Origin: Bacteroidales bacterium
Lineage (GTDB): Bacteria > Bacteroidota > Bacteroidia > Bacteroidales > WCHB1-69
Reading direction: 5' to 3'
DNA length: 43,498 nt
Assembly (NCBI GenBank): GCA_017962845.1
Contig: JAGCUN010000051.1
Span: forward strand, 1 to 43,498
A program made the position numbers and the translations under genes. This document shows positions 25,104-33,702 of the stretch, piece by piece. The notes beneath the pieces were generated by a model. It made no database searches, was not told the DNA's origin, and was given only the letters and a program-made list of their open reading frames with translations. Position 1 is the first letter of the stretch. Each line of letters begins with the position of its first letter.

Positions 25104-25958
25104 TTATATTTTATTCTTGGAGAACTTGTTGGTGATAAAACGTCCGGAAATGCTGAGTATGAGTACAATGACAGTGAGCACAAGAGCGGCGGCGTATGCC
25201 CGGTCCACTACTTCTGGTATGGGGCTTTGCAACTGGAAGAAGACCGCCAGTGGCAGCGTGGCCGCAGGCTGCGACAGAGAGGTGGGAATGCTGTCGGTAT
25301 AGCCGGCTGTGAACATCACACTGGCTGCATCACCGATAGCTCGGCCTATGGAAAGAAGGGTGGCGGTTGCAATACCCGGAGCAATCTGGCGTAACACCAC
25401 CTTCAACGTTTCCCAACGGGTTGCCCCCAACGAAAAACTTGCATCCAGAATGTCGCGGGGAAAGTTGCGGGTAACCTCATCCATCGTGCGGATGAAAATC
25501 GGGATGATGAGCAGGGTAATTACAATGATTCCCCCCAACAAAGAAGTTCTAAGTCCGAAAAAAATCATGATGGTGAAGCCGAAAGCGCCGTAAACAATGG
25601 ACGGAACACCGAACAGCACGTCAAAGGCCATCCGTGCGGCGTAGGCCAACTTGGAGCCTTTTTTCAGATAGATATTCAGAAAGAAGACCACGGGAATGGA
25701 AATCAGCAGCCCCAACAGCGTGGATGCGCCCACAATGTAAAGCGAGCCTACAATGGCATTGAGGAAGCCCCCCTCTTTGCCGATGTAGAAGCCCCCGCCT
25801 GGCAGACTGCTCACCATCTCCCAGCTCATCGCCTTCATGCCTTTGGAAAAAACGGTCCAAATCACACTGATAACCAGTCCAAAGACAATTAACATTGCTC
25901 CCCACATAAAAATTATGGCAATGTTTTCATGGATTTTTTTGCTGTTTGATATTTTCAT
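25104..25958 (-). CDS. pstA: PstA-like ABC permease
   Basis: 284 residues with six predicted membrane segments. The binding-protein-dependent transport motif SLGATRWETLKVVLRQIAPG is seen in the loop that docks to the ATPase, and GVPSIVYGAFGFTIMIFFG and IGRAIGDAASVMFTAGYTDS are characteristic of PstA. It pairs with PstC to form the inner-membrane channel. It starts 12 bases after pstC. Confidence 0.93.
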   Translation of the reverse strand: MKISNSKKIHENIAIIFMWGAMLIVFGLVISVIWTVFSKGMKAMSWEMVSSLPGGGFYIGKEGGFLNAIVGSLYIVGASTLLGLLISIPVVFFLNIYLKKGSKLAYAARMAFDVLFGVPSIVYGAFGFTIMIFFGLRTSLLGGIIVITLLIIPIFIRTMDEVTRNFPRDILDASFSLGATRWETLKVVLRQIAPGIATATLLSIGRAIGDAASVMFTAGYTDSIPTSLSQPAATLPLAVFFQLQSPIPEVVDRAYAAALVLTVIVLILSISGRFITNKFSKNKI

Positions 25959-25970
25959 AAAGGCTAAAGG

Positions 25971-26864
25971 TTATGCATTCTTTTTCTCTATCCGATACAA
26001 TACCATTCGTGATAACAAATTGAAAATCAGTACTACTACAAACAGGATGAGTGCCGCAAACATCAAAGCGGACTCGTACAGCGGCATCGACAACATTTCG
26101 CCGTAGTTGTTGGCGATGAGGGCGGGCAACGGGTAGCAGGCATCCAACAGTCCATGAGGCACACCGATGACGCAGCCGCACACCATCAGCACGGCGATGG
26201 TCTCGCCCATGGCGCGGGAAATCGCCAGCACGGTGGAGGCCATGATGCCAGGAAGCGTCTGTCGCAGCACCACCCTGCGCGTGGTCTGCCAACGGGTGGC
26301 ACCCAACGACAAGGAGGCCTCGCGCAACTCTTTCGGCACGCTGGAAAAAATCTCAATGAACAAACTGACCAGTAACGGAATTACCATCACCCCAAGGACG
26401 ATTCCGGCAGCCATCACCGTGTAGCCGGTAGAAAACTCTACAAAGTGAGGCGCCACCCGCTGCGAAATCCACGGCACGATGACCAGCACGCCCCATACAC
26501 CATAGATTACTGACGGCAACCCTGCCAGAATATCCAACGCTGGGAAAACAAACTTCTTGACCACGGGCTTGGCATATTCGGTGAGGTAGATGGCGGTGAG
26601 TAGCGAGACGGGCAACGCCAACAGGATGGCTACCATCGTGGCCCACAGCGTTCCCGTGATGAACGGGAAAAAACCGAATTCGCCCTTCATGGGTCGCCAT
26701 TCTGAAGCGGTGAGCAACGTCCATACGGACTTCCCTTCCAACACTGGTGCGGACTTGAGATACAATCCCACAAACATCACCGCCACAAACAGTACCGAGA
26801 AGAGGGTCAGCACCAACATGACCCCATGTGCTGTTTTATCCTTTATGATTCGGAATTTCTGCAT
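25971..26864 (-). CDS. pstC: PstC-like ABC permease
   Basis: 297 residues with six predicted membrane segments. The family features PMKGEFGFFPFITGTLWAT, LAGLPSVIYGVWG, SLGATRWQTTRRVVLRQTLPG (ATPase contact loop) and ISRAMGETIAVLMVCG are present. It lies 18 bases after pstS and 12 bases before pstA. The permease itself looks standard; the unusual features of this operon are in the binding protein and the ATPase. Confidence 0.93.
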   Translation of the reverse strand: MQKFRIIKDKTAHGVMLVLTLFSVLFVAVMFVGLYLKSAPVLEGKSVWTLLTASEWRPMKGEFGFFPFITGTLWATMVAILLALPVSLLTAIYLTEYAKPVVKKFVFPALDILAGLPSVIYGVWGVLVIVPWISQRVAPHFVEFSTGYTVMAAGIVLGVMVIPLLVSLFIEIFSSVPKELREASLSLGATRWQTTRRVVLRQTLPGIMASTVLAISRAMGETIAVLMVCGCVIGVPHGLLDACYPLPALIANNYGEMLSMPLYESALMFAALILFVVVLIFNLLSRMVLYRIEKKNA

Positions 26865-26882
26865 GATGGGCGATTAGGGAAC

Positions 26883-27848
26883 TTATTTTTTGTGCAATTG
26901 GTCGAGTCCTTTCTGCAATTTCTCTTCGCTCAGACTGATGTAACCGGCGGGCACGTTCTCTTTCTGTCCTTCGGTGAGCACATACTCAAGAAAGGCGATA
27001 ACGGCAGGGTTGGTGGGTACGCCGTGGCTCACCAAGTAGAGGTCGCGGGCGGGGGGAGAAGGATATTTTCCGGCAGCCACGGCGGCAATGAAATCATCTT
27101 TTGTATCGTAAAAGTACTCGTCTGCGTCAATGGTCCTGTCGTTATTGGCATCAATTGGGCAGACCAGCAGACCCTGATTCGGCTTGCGCGATTTTTCATC
27201 GTAGGCATAGCCGATGTTGTTCAAGCCAATGCCCAGCTTGTCGGCCTGCACGGCGGAGGCCAAGCCAGGATCTCCGAAAACGGCAGTACCCAATAAATCC
27301 TCCTGTTTTTTCCCTATCCACAAGGCGAAAGTTTCGGCAGCGCCACATGCATCCGAACGGGTATAAACGTGTATCGGGGTCTTGTCAGAAGTTCCAAGCA
27401 CCTGTCCCCACGTCGTATATTCTCCTGTAATCCAGATTTTTGCGGCAGTTTCCTTCGAGATGCCGTGGGCCATGATCTGGCGGGCCAGCGGGTTGTCGGC
27501 ATTGATGGTGATGACCACCGCATCCTTGGCAGAGGCAAATGGGACAGCCCCTTTCGCCAATTCAGGTTCATACACCTCACGCGACACCATCCCCAAATCC
27601 ACCACATCGGCGAGCACATCGGTCATTCCTTTCCCTGCACCACCCGCCGACAGGTCTATGTGGATGTCGGGATGCTGTTTCTGAAACTCCTCCGCCCACT
27701 TCACCGCCAGCGGATACAAGGCAAAAGCTCCCGAAATGGTGATGTTCTTGGAATCCTCTTTTTGGGACTTTCCCCCGCCACAAGAGGATGACATGACCAG
27801 AATACCCAAAGCCAGTATAACAATCAAAATACTTTTTAAATTTTTCAT
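26883..27848 (-). CDS. pstS: PstS-like oxyanion-binding lipoprotein
   Basis: 321 residues from the ATG at 27848 (the frame to 27854 starts with TTG). A lipoprotein signal ends in MSSSC (Cys23). The PBP-like fold is clear: ITISGAFALYPLAVKWAEEF, AGGAGKGMTDVLADVVDLGMVSREV, and YTRSDACGAAETF (162-174). In E. coli PstS the last region reads R-x-D-G-S-G-T, and the Ser, Gly and Thr hold phosphate. Here they are Cys168, Gly169 and Ala170, so two hydroxyl ligands are lost while Arg164 is kept. A 12-residue EF-hand-like loop DANNDRTIDADE lies at 233-244. The ligand could be phosphate or another oxyanion such as sulfate; the cys neighbours favour a second look. Confidence 0.85.
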   Translation of the reverse strand: MKNLKSILIVILALGILVMSSSCGGGKSQKEDSKNITISGAFALYPLAVKWAEEFQKQHPDIHIDLSAGGAGKGMTDVLADVVDLGMVSREVYEPELAKGAVPFASAKDAVVITINADNPLARQIMAHGISKETAAKIWITGEYTTWGQVLGTSDKTPIHVYTRSDACGAAETFALWIGKKQEDLLGTAVFGDPGLASAVQADKLGIGLNNIGYAYDEKSRKPNQGLLVCPIDANNDRTIDADEYFYDTKDDFIAAVAAGKYPSPPARDLYLVSHGVPTNPAVIAFLEYVLTEGQKENVPAGYISLSEEKLQKGLDQLHKK

Positions 27849-27897
27849 AATCAAATATTTACTTACAAAAATTTCTATGATTTTAAAACTTCATACC

Positions 27898-29052
27898 TCA
27901 AAACTTCACCGTCACCATCGTGGTAAACAAATGGCTCAATTCCCTGACAGACTGCTGCTGGCGAAGGGTGTAGTTGACCTGCATCCGCACGTGTTTTTCA
28001 GGCCACCAGTCCACACCAGCTGTGTAGTAGAGCGAGGCTTGGTCGGCAGCGAGGTTCTTTTCGTAGTAATCCACCCGTAGCACCGGGCGCAGTTTCTGTT
28101 GCACGGGGCAGTTCTTCCCCCAGCCGAAATGGAACCAATAGCCGATGGTGAGGTAAGCCCCTTGTGTGTGCATGGCAGAAGGCAAAAAGACATCGCGCGT
28201 TTCATCATACTTGGCAAAGTCGGTAGTGCCCCACAGGTATTCGCTTCTGACCATCAGGTTGTTGTTGTCGTACTGTGCACCTGCCGCCATGCGGTGACGG
28301 TTGCCGTCCACCCCAGTGGAAACTCCCTCACTGAGCATATCATATCTTCCGTAATATCCAGATATAGAAAGTGTTAATCCTTTTACAAAGGGGGTAAACA
28401 TCACTCTTCCAGAAATATCCTTGGCCATATTGTCGCTCTTGACATTGATGCCGTTGCCACCAAACACACCAATACCATATTGTAAAATAGGAATTTTCTC
28501 ACCCTTCACCTCCGCAGATGCCAAGGTGCCCGTCAGCATCAAACCGATTTCGCGGCCATTGGCATACGAACTGATGCCTGTAACATCCTTGTATCCCGAC
28601 AATGCGCTGATAACCTGTGCATTGTCCGCTGTTTCCAAATCAAGGGGCGAAAGAATATTCTCCAAAGAAAACGGAATCTTGAACTGACCCACCTGCAATT
28701 TTACATATTTGCAGAAATTAACTTTCACGAAGGCATCAATCAGGCGCGGATTCGGGGCGAAGTCGGCCTGCAAACGAAAGTCCACCCATTTCGAAAGACT
28801 TCCTTTCAAATCCAAACGGGCACGCCGGATTTGGAAAGTACTTTTCTCACTATCTCCACTTTTATCATATTGATATTGAGCATCTATCCAGCCGCCCAGC
28901 TTTACATTTTCCCCGATTTTCTCCCATAGTAGTTTAGCCTTGGACTCGGTTTTTGTGGTATCGAAAACCTCTGTTTCCTGGGCCGCCATTGTAGGCATTG
29001 CAAACACCCAGCAAACAATACCAAAAACGATATAAAATAGAAGTTTATTCAT
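27898..29052 (-). CDS. OprO/OprP-like outer-membrane porin
   Basis: 384 residues from the ATG at 29052, which opens a signal peptide (MNKLLFYIVFGIVCWVFAMPTMAAQ). The frame from 29082 would start inside the -7 box. The mature protein is beta-barrel-like, ending in the aromatic VTVKF. Features of the phosphate-selective porin O/P family are FQIRRARLDLKGSLSKWVDFRLQADFAP, VKVNFCKYVKLQVGQFKIPFSLE and ANGREIGLMLTG. It heads the eight-gene run porin-pst-cys, 49 bases ahead of pstS, and presumably lets the same anion cross the outer membrane. A divergent AraC-type regulator lies upstream. Confidence 0.9.
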   Translation of the reverse strand: MNKLLFYIVFGIVCWVFAMPTMAAQETEVFDTTKTESKAKLLWEKIGENVKLGGWIDAQYQYDKSGDSEKSTFQIRRARLDLKGSLSKWVDFRLQADFAPNPRLIDAFVKVNFCKYVKLQVGQFKIPFSLENILSPLDLETADNAQVISALSGYKDVTGISSYANGREIGLMLTGTLASAEVKGEKIPILQYGIGVFGGNGINVKSDNMAKDISGRVMFTPFVKGLTLSISGYYGRYDMLSEGVSTGVDGNRHRMAAGAQYDNNNLMVRSEYLWGTTDFAKYDETRDVFLPSAMHTQGAYLTIGYWFHFGWGKNCPVQQKLRPVLRVDYYEKNLAADQASLYYTAGVDWWPEKHVRMQVNYTLRQQQSVRELSHLFTTMVTVKF

Positions 29053-29079
29053 TCTTTTAAAAAACTTAAAATACAGCGG

Positions 29080-29087
29080 CAAAAATA
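29080..29087 (-). promoter_or_regulatory. -7 box of the porin-pst-cys run
   Basis: The minus strand reads TATTTTTG at 29087-29080, 28 bases before the porin ATG. No other TAnnTTTG box is seen ahead of pstS, pstC, pstA, pstB or cysD. Confidence 0.6.
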
Positions 29088-29240
29088 GTGCAAGGGCTCA
29101 AAAACGATTGTAAAAAAAACAATCTTGGAATGTCATTATTTGAGCTTAAAAATGTAATAAAACACCTATTTTTTGTAATGATATCAACATAGAGGGGCAT
29201 GATGTCCCCAGTGAGTGAGGGACGGTTGCTGAAAAACGCG

Positions 29241-29248
29241 TACTTTTG
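29241..29248 (+). promoter_or_regulatory. -7 box immediately before the AraC-type gene
   Basis: TACTTTTG at 29241-29248 ends only four bases before the ATG at 29253. Transcription starts a few bases after this element in Bacteroidota, so the mRNA would be leaderless or nearly so. Confidence 0.55.
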
Positions 29249-29252
29249 CACC

Positions 29253-29795
29253 ATGAATATCTATTGGTACATCCTCATCGCTTTGTCATTGTCCGGCAAT
29301 ATCTTATTGTTGGTTCTCTATTTTCATAGTCGCTGGTCTTACCATAAACTGATGAACAAAAATCTGAAAGAAGAAGAGAAAAAAGATACGCTGGTTGACA
29401 AATTCAGCTATGAGAATCTGCCTGTGGAAGATGCCAATGACAAAAGGCTGTTCCAGCTATTGCAAAAATGTATGGAAGAAGACAAGGCTTATCTGAATCC
29501 CAATTTGGGATTACAAGATGTGGCCAAAATGGTGGGGACCAGCAAGTCGAAGCTGTCGCACCTCATCAACACTGCCTTCCAACAGAATTTCCCGGCTTAT
29601 GTGAATCACTATCGAATAAGAGAGTCTATCGTGCAGTTGAGCGATAGTCGCAATTTCGACAAGAATATCGAAGAAATAGGCGAACTATGTGGCTACACCA
29701 GTCGACAGGCTTTTCACACAGCTTTCAAAAAAGAGATGGGGATCACCCCTCGGCACTTCCGCAATATTACCCGTATGCAGGAAAAAAAGGAATAA
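29253..29795 (+). CDS. Membrane-anchored AraC-type regulator
   Basis: 180 residues. Residues about 3-24 (YWYILIALSLSGNILLLVLYF) form one membrane helix, then a charged linker (KNLKEEEKKD), then the AraC/XylS DNA-binding domain at about 80-175. First helix-turn-helix: LGLQDVAKMVGTSKSKLSHLIN. Second: NIEEIGELCGYTSRQAFHTAF followed by KKEMGITPRHFRN. There is no ligand domain. The start at 29253 is preferred because the frame from 29199 runs through the promoter box. It is divergent from the porin-pst-cys run over a 200-base gap and may regulate it; that is inference from position. No terminator hairpin is seen after it. Confidence 0.85.
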   Translation: MNIYWYILIALSLSGNILLLVLYFHSRWSYHKLMNKNLKEEEKKDTLVDKFSYENLPVEDANDKRLFQLLQKCMEEDKAYLNPNLGLQDVAKMVGTSKSKLSHLINTAFQQNFPAYVNHYRIRESIVQLSDSRNFDKNIEEIGELCGYTSRQAFHTAFKKEMGITPRHFRNITRMQEKKE

Positions 29796-29891
29796 TCAAA
29801 AACAGCCCATTCCAGTTTCCATATTTTTTATTGACTGAATTTATTTTCCAGAGATTCTGAAAGAGATTGTATAGTTGGTAGTGAGGTGGTT

Positions 29892-30995
29892 TTACAAATC
29901 AAGAATATTCTCCACAATTGCGTCGATGGCCTGTGGCAGAGCGAATTGAGCCATGTTTTGAGCCATCTCCTCGCATTTTTGAGGGTCGTTCAGCAGGTTC
30001 TCTAAGGTGGGAATGAGCTTTTCGCCGGCCTCGCTGTCCTTCACCATCAAAGCGGCTCCCTTGTCCACCAAGGCCATCGCATTCTTGGTCTGATGGTCTT
30101 CGGCGGCATACGGGAACGGTACCAAAATCGTGGGCGTGCCGAGAATGCTCAGCTCGGCGATGGCCAATGCCCCTGCCCGCGAGATGATGAAGTCGGCAAT
30201 GCCGTAAGCGTCGTTCATATTTTTGATGAAAGGCACTATGCGCAACTGGTCGTTTTGCAGCATCGACAGCTCCATCTGGTTCTGCTTGTAATACGTCTCA
30301 CCGGTCTGCCAAAGTACCTGTATGCCCATGTTTTTCAACTTGTTGGCATTCTCCGCCATGGTGCGGTTGATGGTCTTGGCACCCAGGCTGCCGCCCACCA
30401 CCAGCAGGGTTTTCTTGCCCGGGGTGAGTCCGAAGAACTGGTATGCCTCGGGCTTCTTTTTCTCGATGTGCAGAATCTCATCGCGCACGGGGTTGCCGGT
30501 CTTGACGATTTTCTCGGCGGGGAAGAACCGATCCAGTCCGTCGTAGGCCACGCAGATCTTCTTCACCTTTGGGGCGAGCCGCTTGTTGGTGACGCCTGGG
30601 TAGGAGTTCTGCTCCTGGATGAGCGTCGGGATACCCAACTGGTTGGCGGCATTCAGCGCGGCATAGCTGGCGAAACCGCCCACGCCGATGGCCACATCGG
30701 GGTTGAAGTTGCGGATGATTTCCTTCGAACGGCGGTTGGCTTTCATCAGCACGAACGGCAGTTTGATGTTTTTCCAGATGCCTCTTGGCGACAAGTCGCG
30801 GGAGATGCCGTAGATGTGCAGCCCTTCAATCTTGTAGCCGGCATCGGGCACGCGGCGCATCTCCATCTTGTCGGATGCCCCGATGAACAGGATTTCCGCA
30901 TCGGGAACCACTTTCTTGATCCGGTTGGCGATGGCGATGGCCGGGAAGATGTGCCCGCCAGTGCCGCCACCGGAAATGATGAAGCGTTTTTTCAT
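29892..30995 (-). CDS. murG: UDP-GlcNAc:lipid I N-acetylglucosaminyltransferase
   Basis: 367 residues from the ATG at 30995; the frame to 31019 begins with TTG. GT28 family. The glycine-rich loop GGGTGGH lies at 9-15, GVGGFASYAALNAA and IQEQNSYPGVTNK in the acceptor domain, then GGSLGAKTIN and ISRAGALAIAELSILGTPTILVPFPYAAEDHQTKNA in the donor-binding domain. It adds GlcNAc to lipid I at the inner membrane to give lipid II. It is 27 bases after ftcD and probably cotranscribed with it. The usual dcw neighbours (ftsW, murC, murD, mraY) are absent. Confidence 0.96.
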   Translation of the reverse strand: MKKRFIISGGGTGGHIFPAIAIANRIKKVVPDAEILFIGASDKMEMRRVPDAGYKIEGLHIYGISRDLSPRGIWKNIKLPFVLMKANRRSKEIIRNFNPDVAIGVGGFASYAALNAANQLGIPTLIQEQNSYPGVTNKRLAPKVKKICVAYDGLDRFFPAEKIVKTGNPVRDEILHIEKKKPEAYQFFGLTPGKKTLLVVGGSLGAKTINRTMAENANKLKNMGIQVLWQTGETYYKQNQMELSMLQNDQLRIVPFIKNMNDAYGIADFIISRAGALAIAELSILGTPTILVPFPYAAEDHQTKNAMALVDKGAALMVKDSEAGEKLIPTLENLLNDPQKCEEMAQNMAQFALPQAIDAIVENILDL

Positions 30996-31022
30996 ATCAG
31001 TTTGTTTTTCTTTATTCAAAAA

Positions 31023-32720
31023 TTAAAAATCCAAACGCTTGTCCACCAAGTTGATAAGACGCTGTTTGTTGCGGCGGGCTTTCATCACATAGTCGTGTGC
31101 CTCGCCCACAATCTGGTTGGCGAACTCCTTGTCGGCCAGCGAAGAGGCGTTGATTTTCACGTTCAGGTAAGCACCCGTCACAGCGGCTTCGGCGCAGAGC
31201 ACGCCCACAGCGGCGTCGGTCACTGAGTTCGGGTTGCCCTTCTTGATCATCTGTTCGCAGATGTCAAACACGTCGAACGAGCGTTTCACCGTGCGGAACG
31301 GCACCTCGGTGGCGTACTTGGTCGCCTCCTGGATGGCGGCCTTGCGGGCGGCCTTCTCCTCCTCGGTGCCCTTCGGCAGACCGAAGGCGTTCATGATCAT
31401 ATTGAAAGCGTTGGTATCTTCATCCACCAGATGGATGAGGTCTTCCTTGATCTGCTGACCTTTGACGGCCACCTCGGAGAAGGCTTTCCACTTGGCATCC
31501 CAGCCGGGCTTGTGTGCCGACAGGTTGGCCACCATGGTGCCGAGAGCAGCGCCAAGGGCACCCATGTAGGCGGAGATGGAACCGCCGCCGGGAGCGGGGC
31601 TCTCCGAAGCCGTCTCGTTGGCAAACCCCTCGCAGGTCATGTCCACCAGACGGTTGCCGCTCTTGTCGGCAATCATGTATTCCACCACCTTCTCTTCGGG
31701 AACGAACGGCTTGAGGTCGTCGAGGCCCATCGACTTGATGGCGATTTTCATCTTTTCGGCCTCGTCGATACCGAGCGAGCGCTGCTGCTTGGCGAGGAAG
31801 TAGTCGGCGGCATCAATCAGGGCCGACTTGGGAACGAGTCCCACAATCTCGGTACCGGTGACGCGGATGCCGCGGGCGCCGGCCTTGCGGCAAACCTCCT
31901 CGAAGGCCACATGCAACGGAGTCTCGCGCATGCTGGTGATGTTCATCGACACCTGTGCGATGCCATATTCTTTGATGAACCAGCCGATGGCCTTGGTGCC
32001 TTTCAGCGTGCCGGGAATCATGATGTTTTCGCCGTTGGCGTCTTTCATGATCTTGCCGGTGATGGGGTTGCCCTCACGCTTCGGACGACCCTTCTCGCGC
32101 ACGTCGAACGCGATGGCGTTGGCGCGGCGGGTGGAGGTGGTGTTCAGGTTGAAGTTGACGGCGATGAGGAAGTCGCGGGCACCGATGGCGCTGGCACCGC
32201 TCTTGGCGACGCTCTCCGTGAACTTGTTGGGACCGAAGTCGGGCTTCCACTCCTTGGTGCAGATGCGCTCTTTCAGCGCTTCATACTCGCCCTGACGGCA
32301 GTTGGCGAGGTTGCGGCGCTCCGGCTTGAAGGCGGAGTTCTCGTAGCAGAACACCGGGATGCCGAGTTCGTCGCCCACGCGCTTGGCCAGCTGGCGGGCA
32401 AATTCGGCGGTCTCTTCCATGGTGATATTGGAAACGGGCACGAACGGGCAAACGTCGGTGGCGCCGAAGCGCGGGTGGTCTCCGTGGTGGCCGCGCATGT
32501 CGATGAGTTCCTGCGCTTTACGGATGCCGCGGAAAGCGGCCTCCATCACGTCGTGGGGCTCGCCCACGAAAGTCACCACCGTGCGGTTGGTGGAAGCACC
32601 GGGATCCACATCCAACAGGCTGATGCCTTCCACGGTCTCGATTTCGTCGGTAATCTGTTTGATGATGTCGAGGTTTCTGCCCTCGCTGAAATTAGGTACG
32701 CATTCAATCAGTTGTTTCAT
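31023..32720 (-). CDS. ftcD: Bifunctional glutamate formimidoyltransferase/cyclodeaminase
   Basis: 565 residues. The N-terminal ~330 residues are the formiminotransferase N and C domains (ECVPNFSEGR, DPGASTNRTVVTFVGEP, MRGHHGDHPRFGATDVCPFVP). The C-terminal ~200 residues are the cyclodeaminase (MTCEGFANETASESPAPGGGS, KRSFDVFDICEQM, SVTDAAVGVLCAEAAV). The enzyme passes the formimino group of histidine breakdown to tetrahydrofolate and releases ammonia. hutH, hutU and hutI are not nearby. It is divergent from nfo with back-to-back -7 boxes. murG follows by 27 bases. Confidence 0.96.
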   Translation of the reverse strand: MKQLIECVPNFSEGRNLDIIKQITDEIETVEGISLLDVDPGASTNRTVVTFVGEPHDVMEAAFRGIRKAQELIDMRGHHGDHPRFGATDVCPFVPVSNITMEETAEFARQLAKRVGDELGIPVFCYENSAFKPERRNLANCRQGEYEALKERICTKEWKPDFGPNKFTESVAKSGASAIGARDFLIAVNFNLNTTSTRRANAIAFDVREKGRPKREGNPITGKIMKDANGENIMIPGTLKGTKAIGWFIKEYGIAQVSMNITSMRETPLHVAFEEVCRKAGARGIRVTGTEIVGLVPKSALIDAADYFLAKQQRSLGIDEAEKMKIAIKSMGLDDLKPFVPEEKVVEYMIADKSGNRLVDMTCEGFANETASESPAPGGGSISAYMGALGAALGTMVANLSAHKPGWDAKWKAFSEVAVKGQQIKEDLIHLVDEDTNAFNMIMNAFGLPKGTEEEKAARKAAIQEATKYATEVPFRTVKRSFDVFDICEQMIKKGNPNSVTDAAVGVLCAEAAVTGAYLNVKINASSLADKEFANQIVGEAHDYVMKARRNKQRLINLVDKRLDF

Positions 32721-32755
32721 ATTATATAATGTTTTGATTTGTCAATTTGCGGCTG

Positions 32756-32763
32756 CAAAGATA
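32756..32763 (-). promoter_or_regulatory. -7 box of ftcD-murG
   Basis: The minus strand reads TATCTTTG at 32763-32756, 35 bases before the ftcD ATG. It lies 23 bases from the opposite-facing box of nfo, so the two promoters overlap. Confidence 0.6.
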
Positions 32764-32786
32764 CAAAATTGTTAGGAAAATTTGTG

Positions 32787-32794
32787 TATCTTTG
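32787..32794 (+). promoter_or_regulatory. -7 box of nfo
   Basis: TATCTTTG at 32787-32794, 20 bases before the ATG at 32815. A TTG at 32769-32771 lies upstream at a spacing of 15. Confidence 0.6.
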
Positions 32795-32814
32795 CAAACT
32801 TAAAATCAACACCC

Positions 32815-33657
32815 ATGAAACATATCGGACCCCATGTGAGTGCCTCTGGCGGTGTGGAGAACGCCCCCCTCGCTGCCGCGCAGCTGAACGCTAACGCTTT
32901 CGCCCTTTTCACCAAAAACCAACGGCAGTGGACCTCCCCGCCGCTGACCGAAAAGAGCATCACCCAGTTCCGCGAGAATTGTAAAGCGGCGGGCATCACC
33001 CCCGATTTCATCCTGCCGCACGACAGCTACCTCATCAACCTCGGACAGCCCGACGACAGCAAACTGCCGCAGTCGCGTGCCGCTTTCCTCGACGAGATGC
33101 AGCGCTGCGAGCAGCTTGGTCTCACCATGCTGAATTTTCACCCCGGCAGTCACCTCAAGCTGATGTCGGTGGAGGCCTGCCTTGACCGTATCGCCGAGAG
33201 TATCAACCTCACGCTGGCGCAGACCAGCGGGGTGACGGCCGTCATTGAGAACACGGCCGGACAGGGAAGTAATGTGGGATTCAGCTTCGAGCATCTGGCC
33301 CACATCATCCGCAAGGTGGACGACAAAACACGGGTGGGCATCTGCATCGACACCTGCCACACCTATTCCGCCGGCTACGACCTCAAGACTGCCCAGGGCT
33401 ATGAGGCCACATGGCGCGAATTTGACGAGATAGTAGGATTGAAGTATCTGAGAGCCATTCACTTGAATGACACCAAGAAAGAGTTAGGCAGCCGTGTTGA
33501 CCGTCACGACAGCATCGGTAAGGGACTGTTGGGCATGGAGTTCTTCGAGCGCATCATGAAGGATGCCCGCTTCGACCACATTCCGTTCATCTTGGAGACT
33601 CCCGACGAAACCCTTTGGGCCGAGGAGGTCGCCCTGCTACAAGATCTCAGCCGGTAG
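32815..33657 (+). CDS. nfo: Endonuclease IV (deoxyribonuclease IV)
   Basis: 280 residues from the ATG at 32815; the frame from 32782 crosses the promoter. AP endonuclease family 2, a Zn-dependent TIM barrel that cleaves at abasic sites in base excision repair. Seen: [92 protein letters not shown] and FILETPDE. The metal ligands His, Glu and Asp in these motifs are all present. The gene is followed after 45 bases by a small secreted-protein gene on the same strand. Confidence 0.96.
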   Translation: MKHIGPHVSASGGVENAPLAAAQLNANAFALFTKNQRQWTSPPLTEKSITQFRENCKAAGITPDFILPHDSYLINLGQPDDSKLPQSRAAFLDEMQRCEQLGLTMLNFHPGSHLKLMSVEACLDRIAESINLTLAQTSGVTAVIENTAGQGSNVGFSFEHLAHIIRKVDDKTRVGICIDTCHTYSAGYDLKTAQGYEATWREFDEIVGLKYLRAIHLNDTKKELGSRVDRHDSIGKGLLGMEFFERIMKDARFDHIPFILETPDETLWAEEVALLQDLSR

Positions 33658-33702
33658 TGGAGGTGCTTCATCCATTTGCGTAATAATCAAGAAGTTAGTT
33701 CT

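Noticed and set aside
25068..25104. Plus-strand terminator (hairpin GTCCC-TTC-GGGAC followed by a T run)
   Set aside because: The T run at 25089-25098 is separated from the hairpin by several bases and no gene is transcribed towards it on the plus strand; it belongs to the pstA-pstB leader.
30093..31226. 377-codon open frame on the plus strand
   Set aside because: Antisense across murG and the end of ftcD; no promoter box and no recognisable domain.
31431..32729. 432-codon open frame on the plus strand
   Set aside because: Antisense to ftcD, which is complete and unmistakable; the antisense product is low in complexity (Gly, His, Val-rich) and has no motif.
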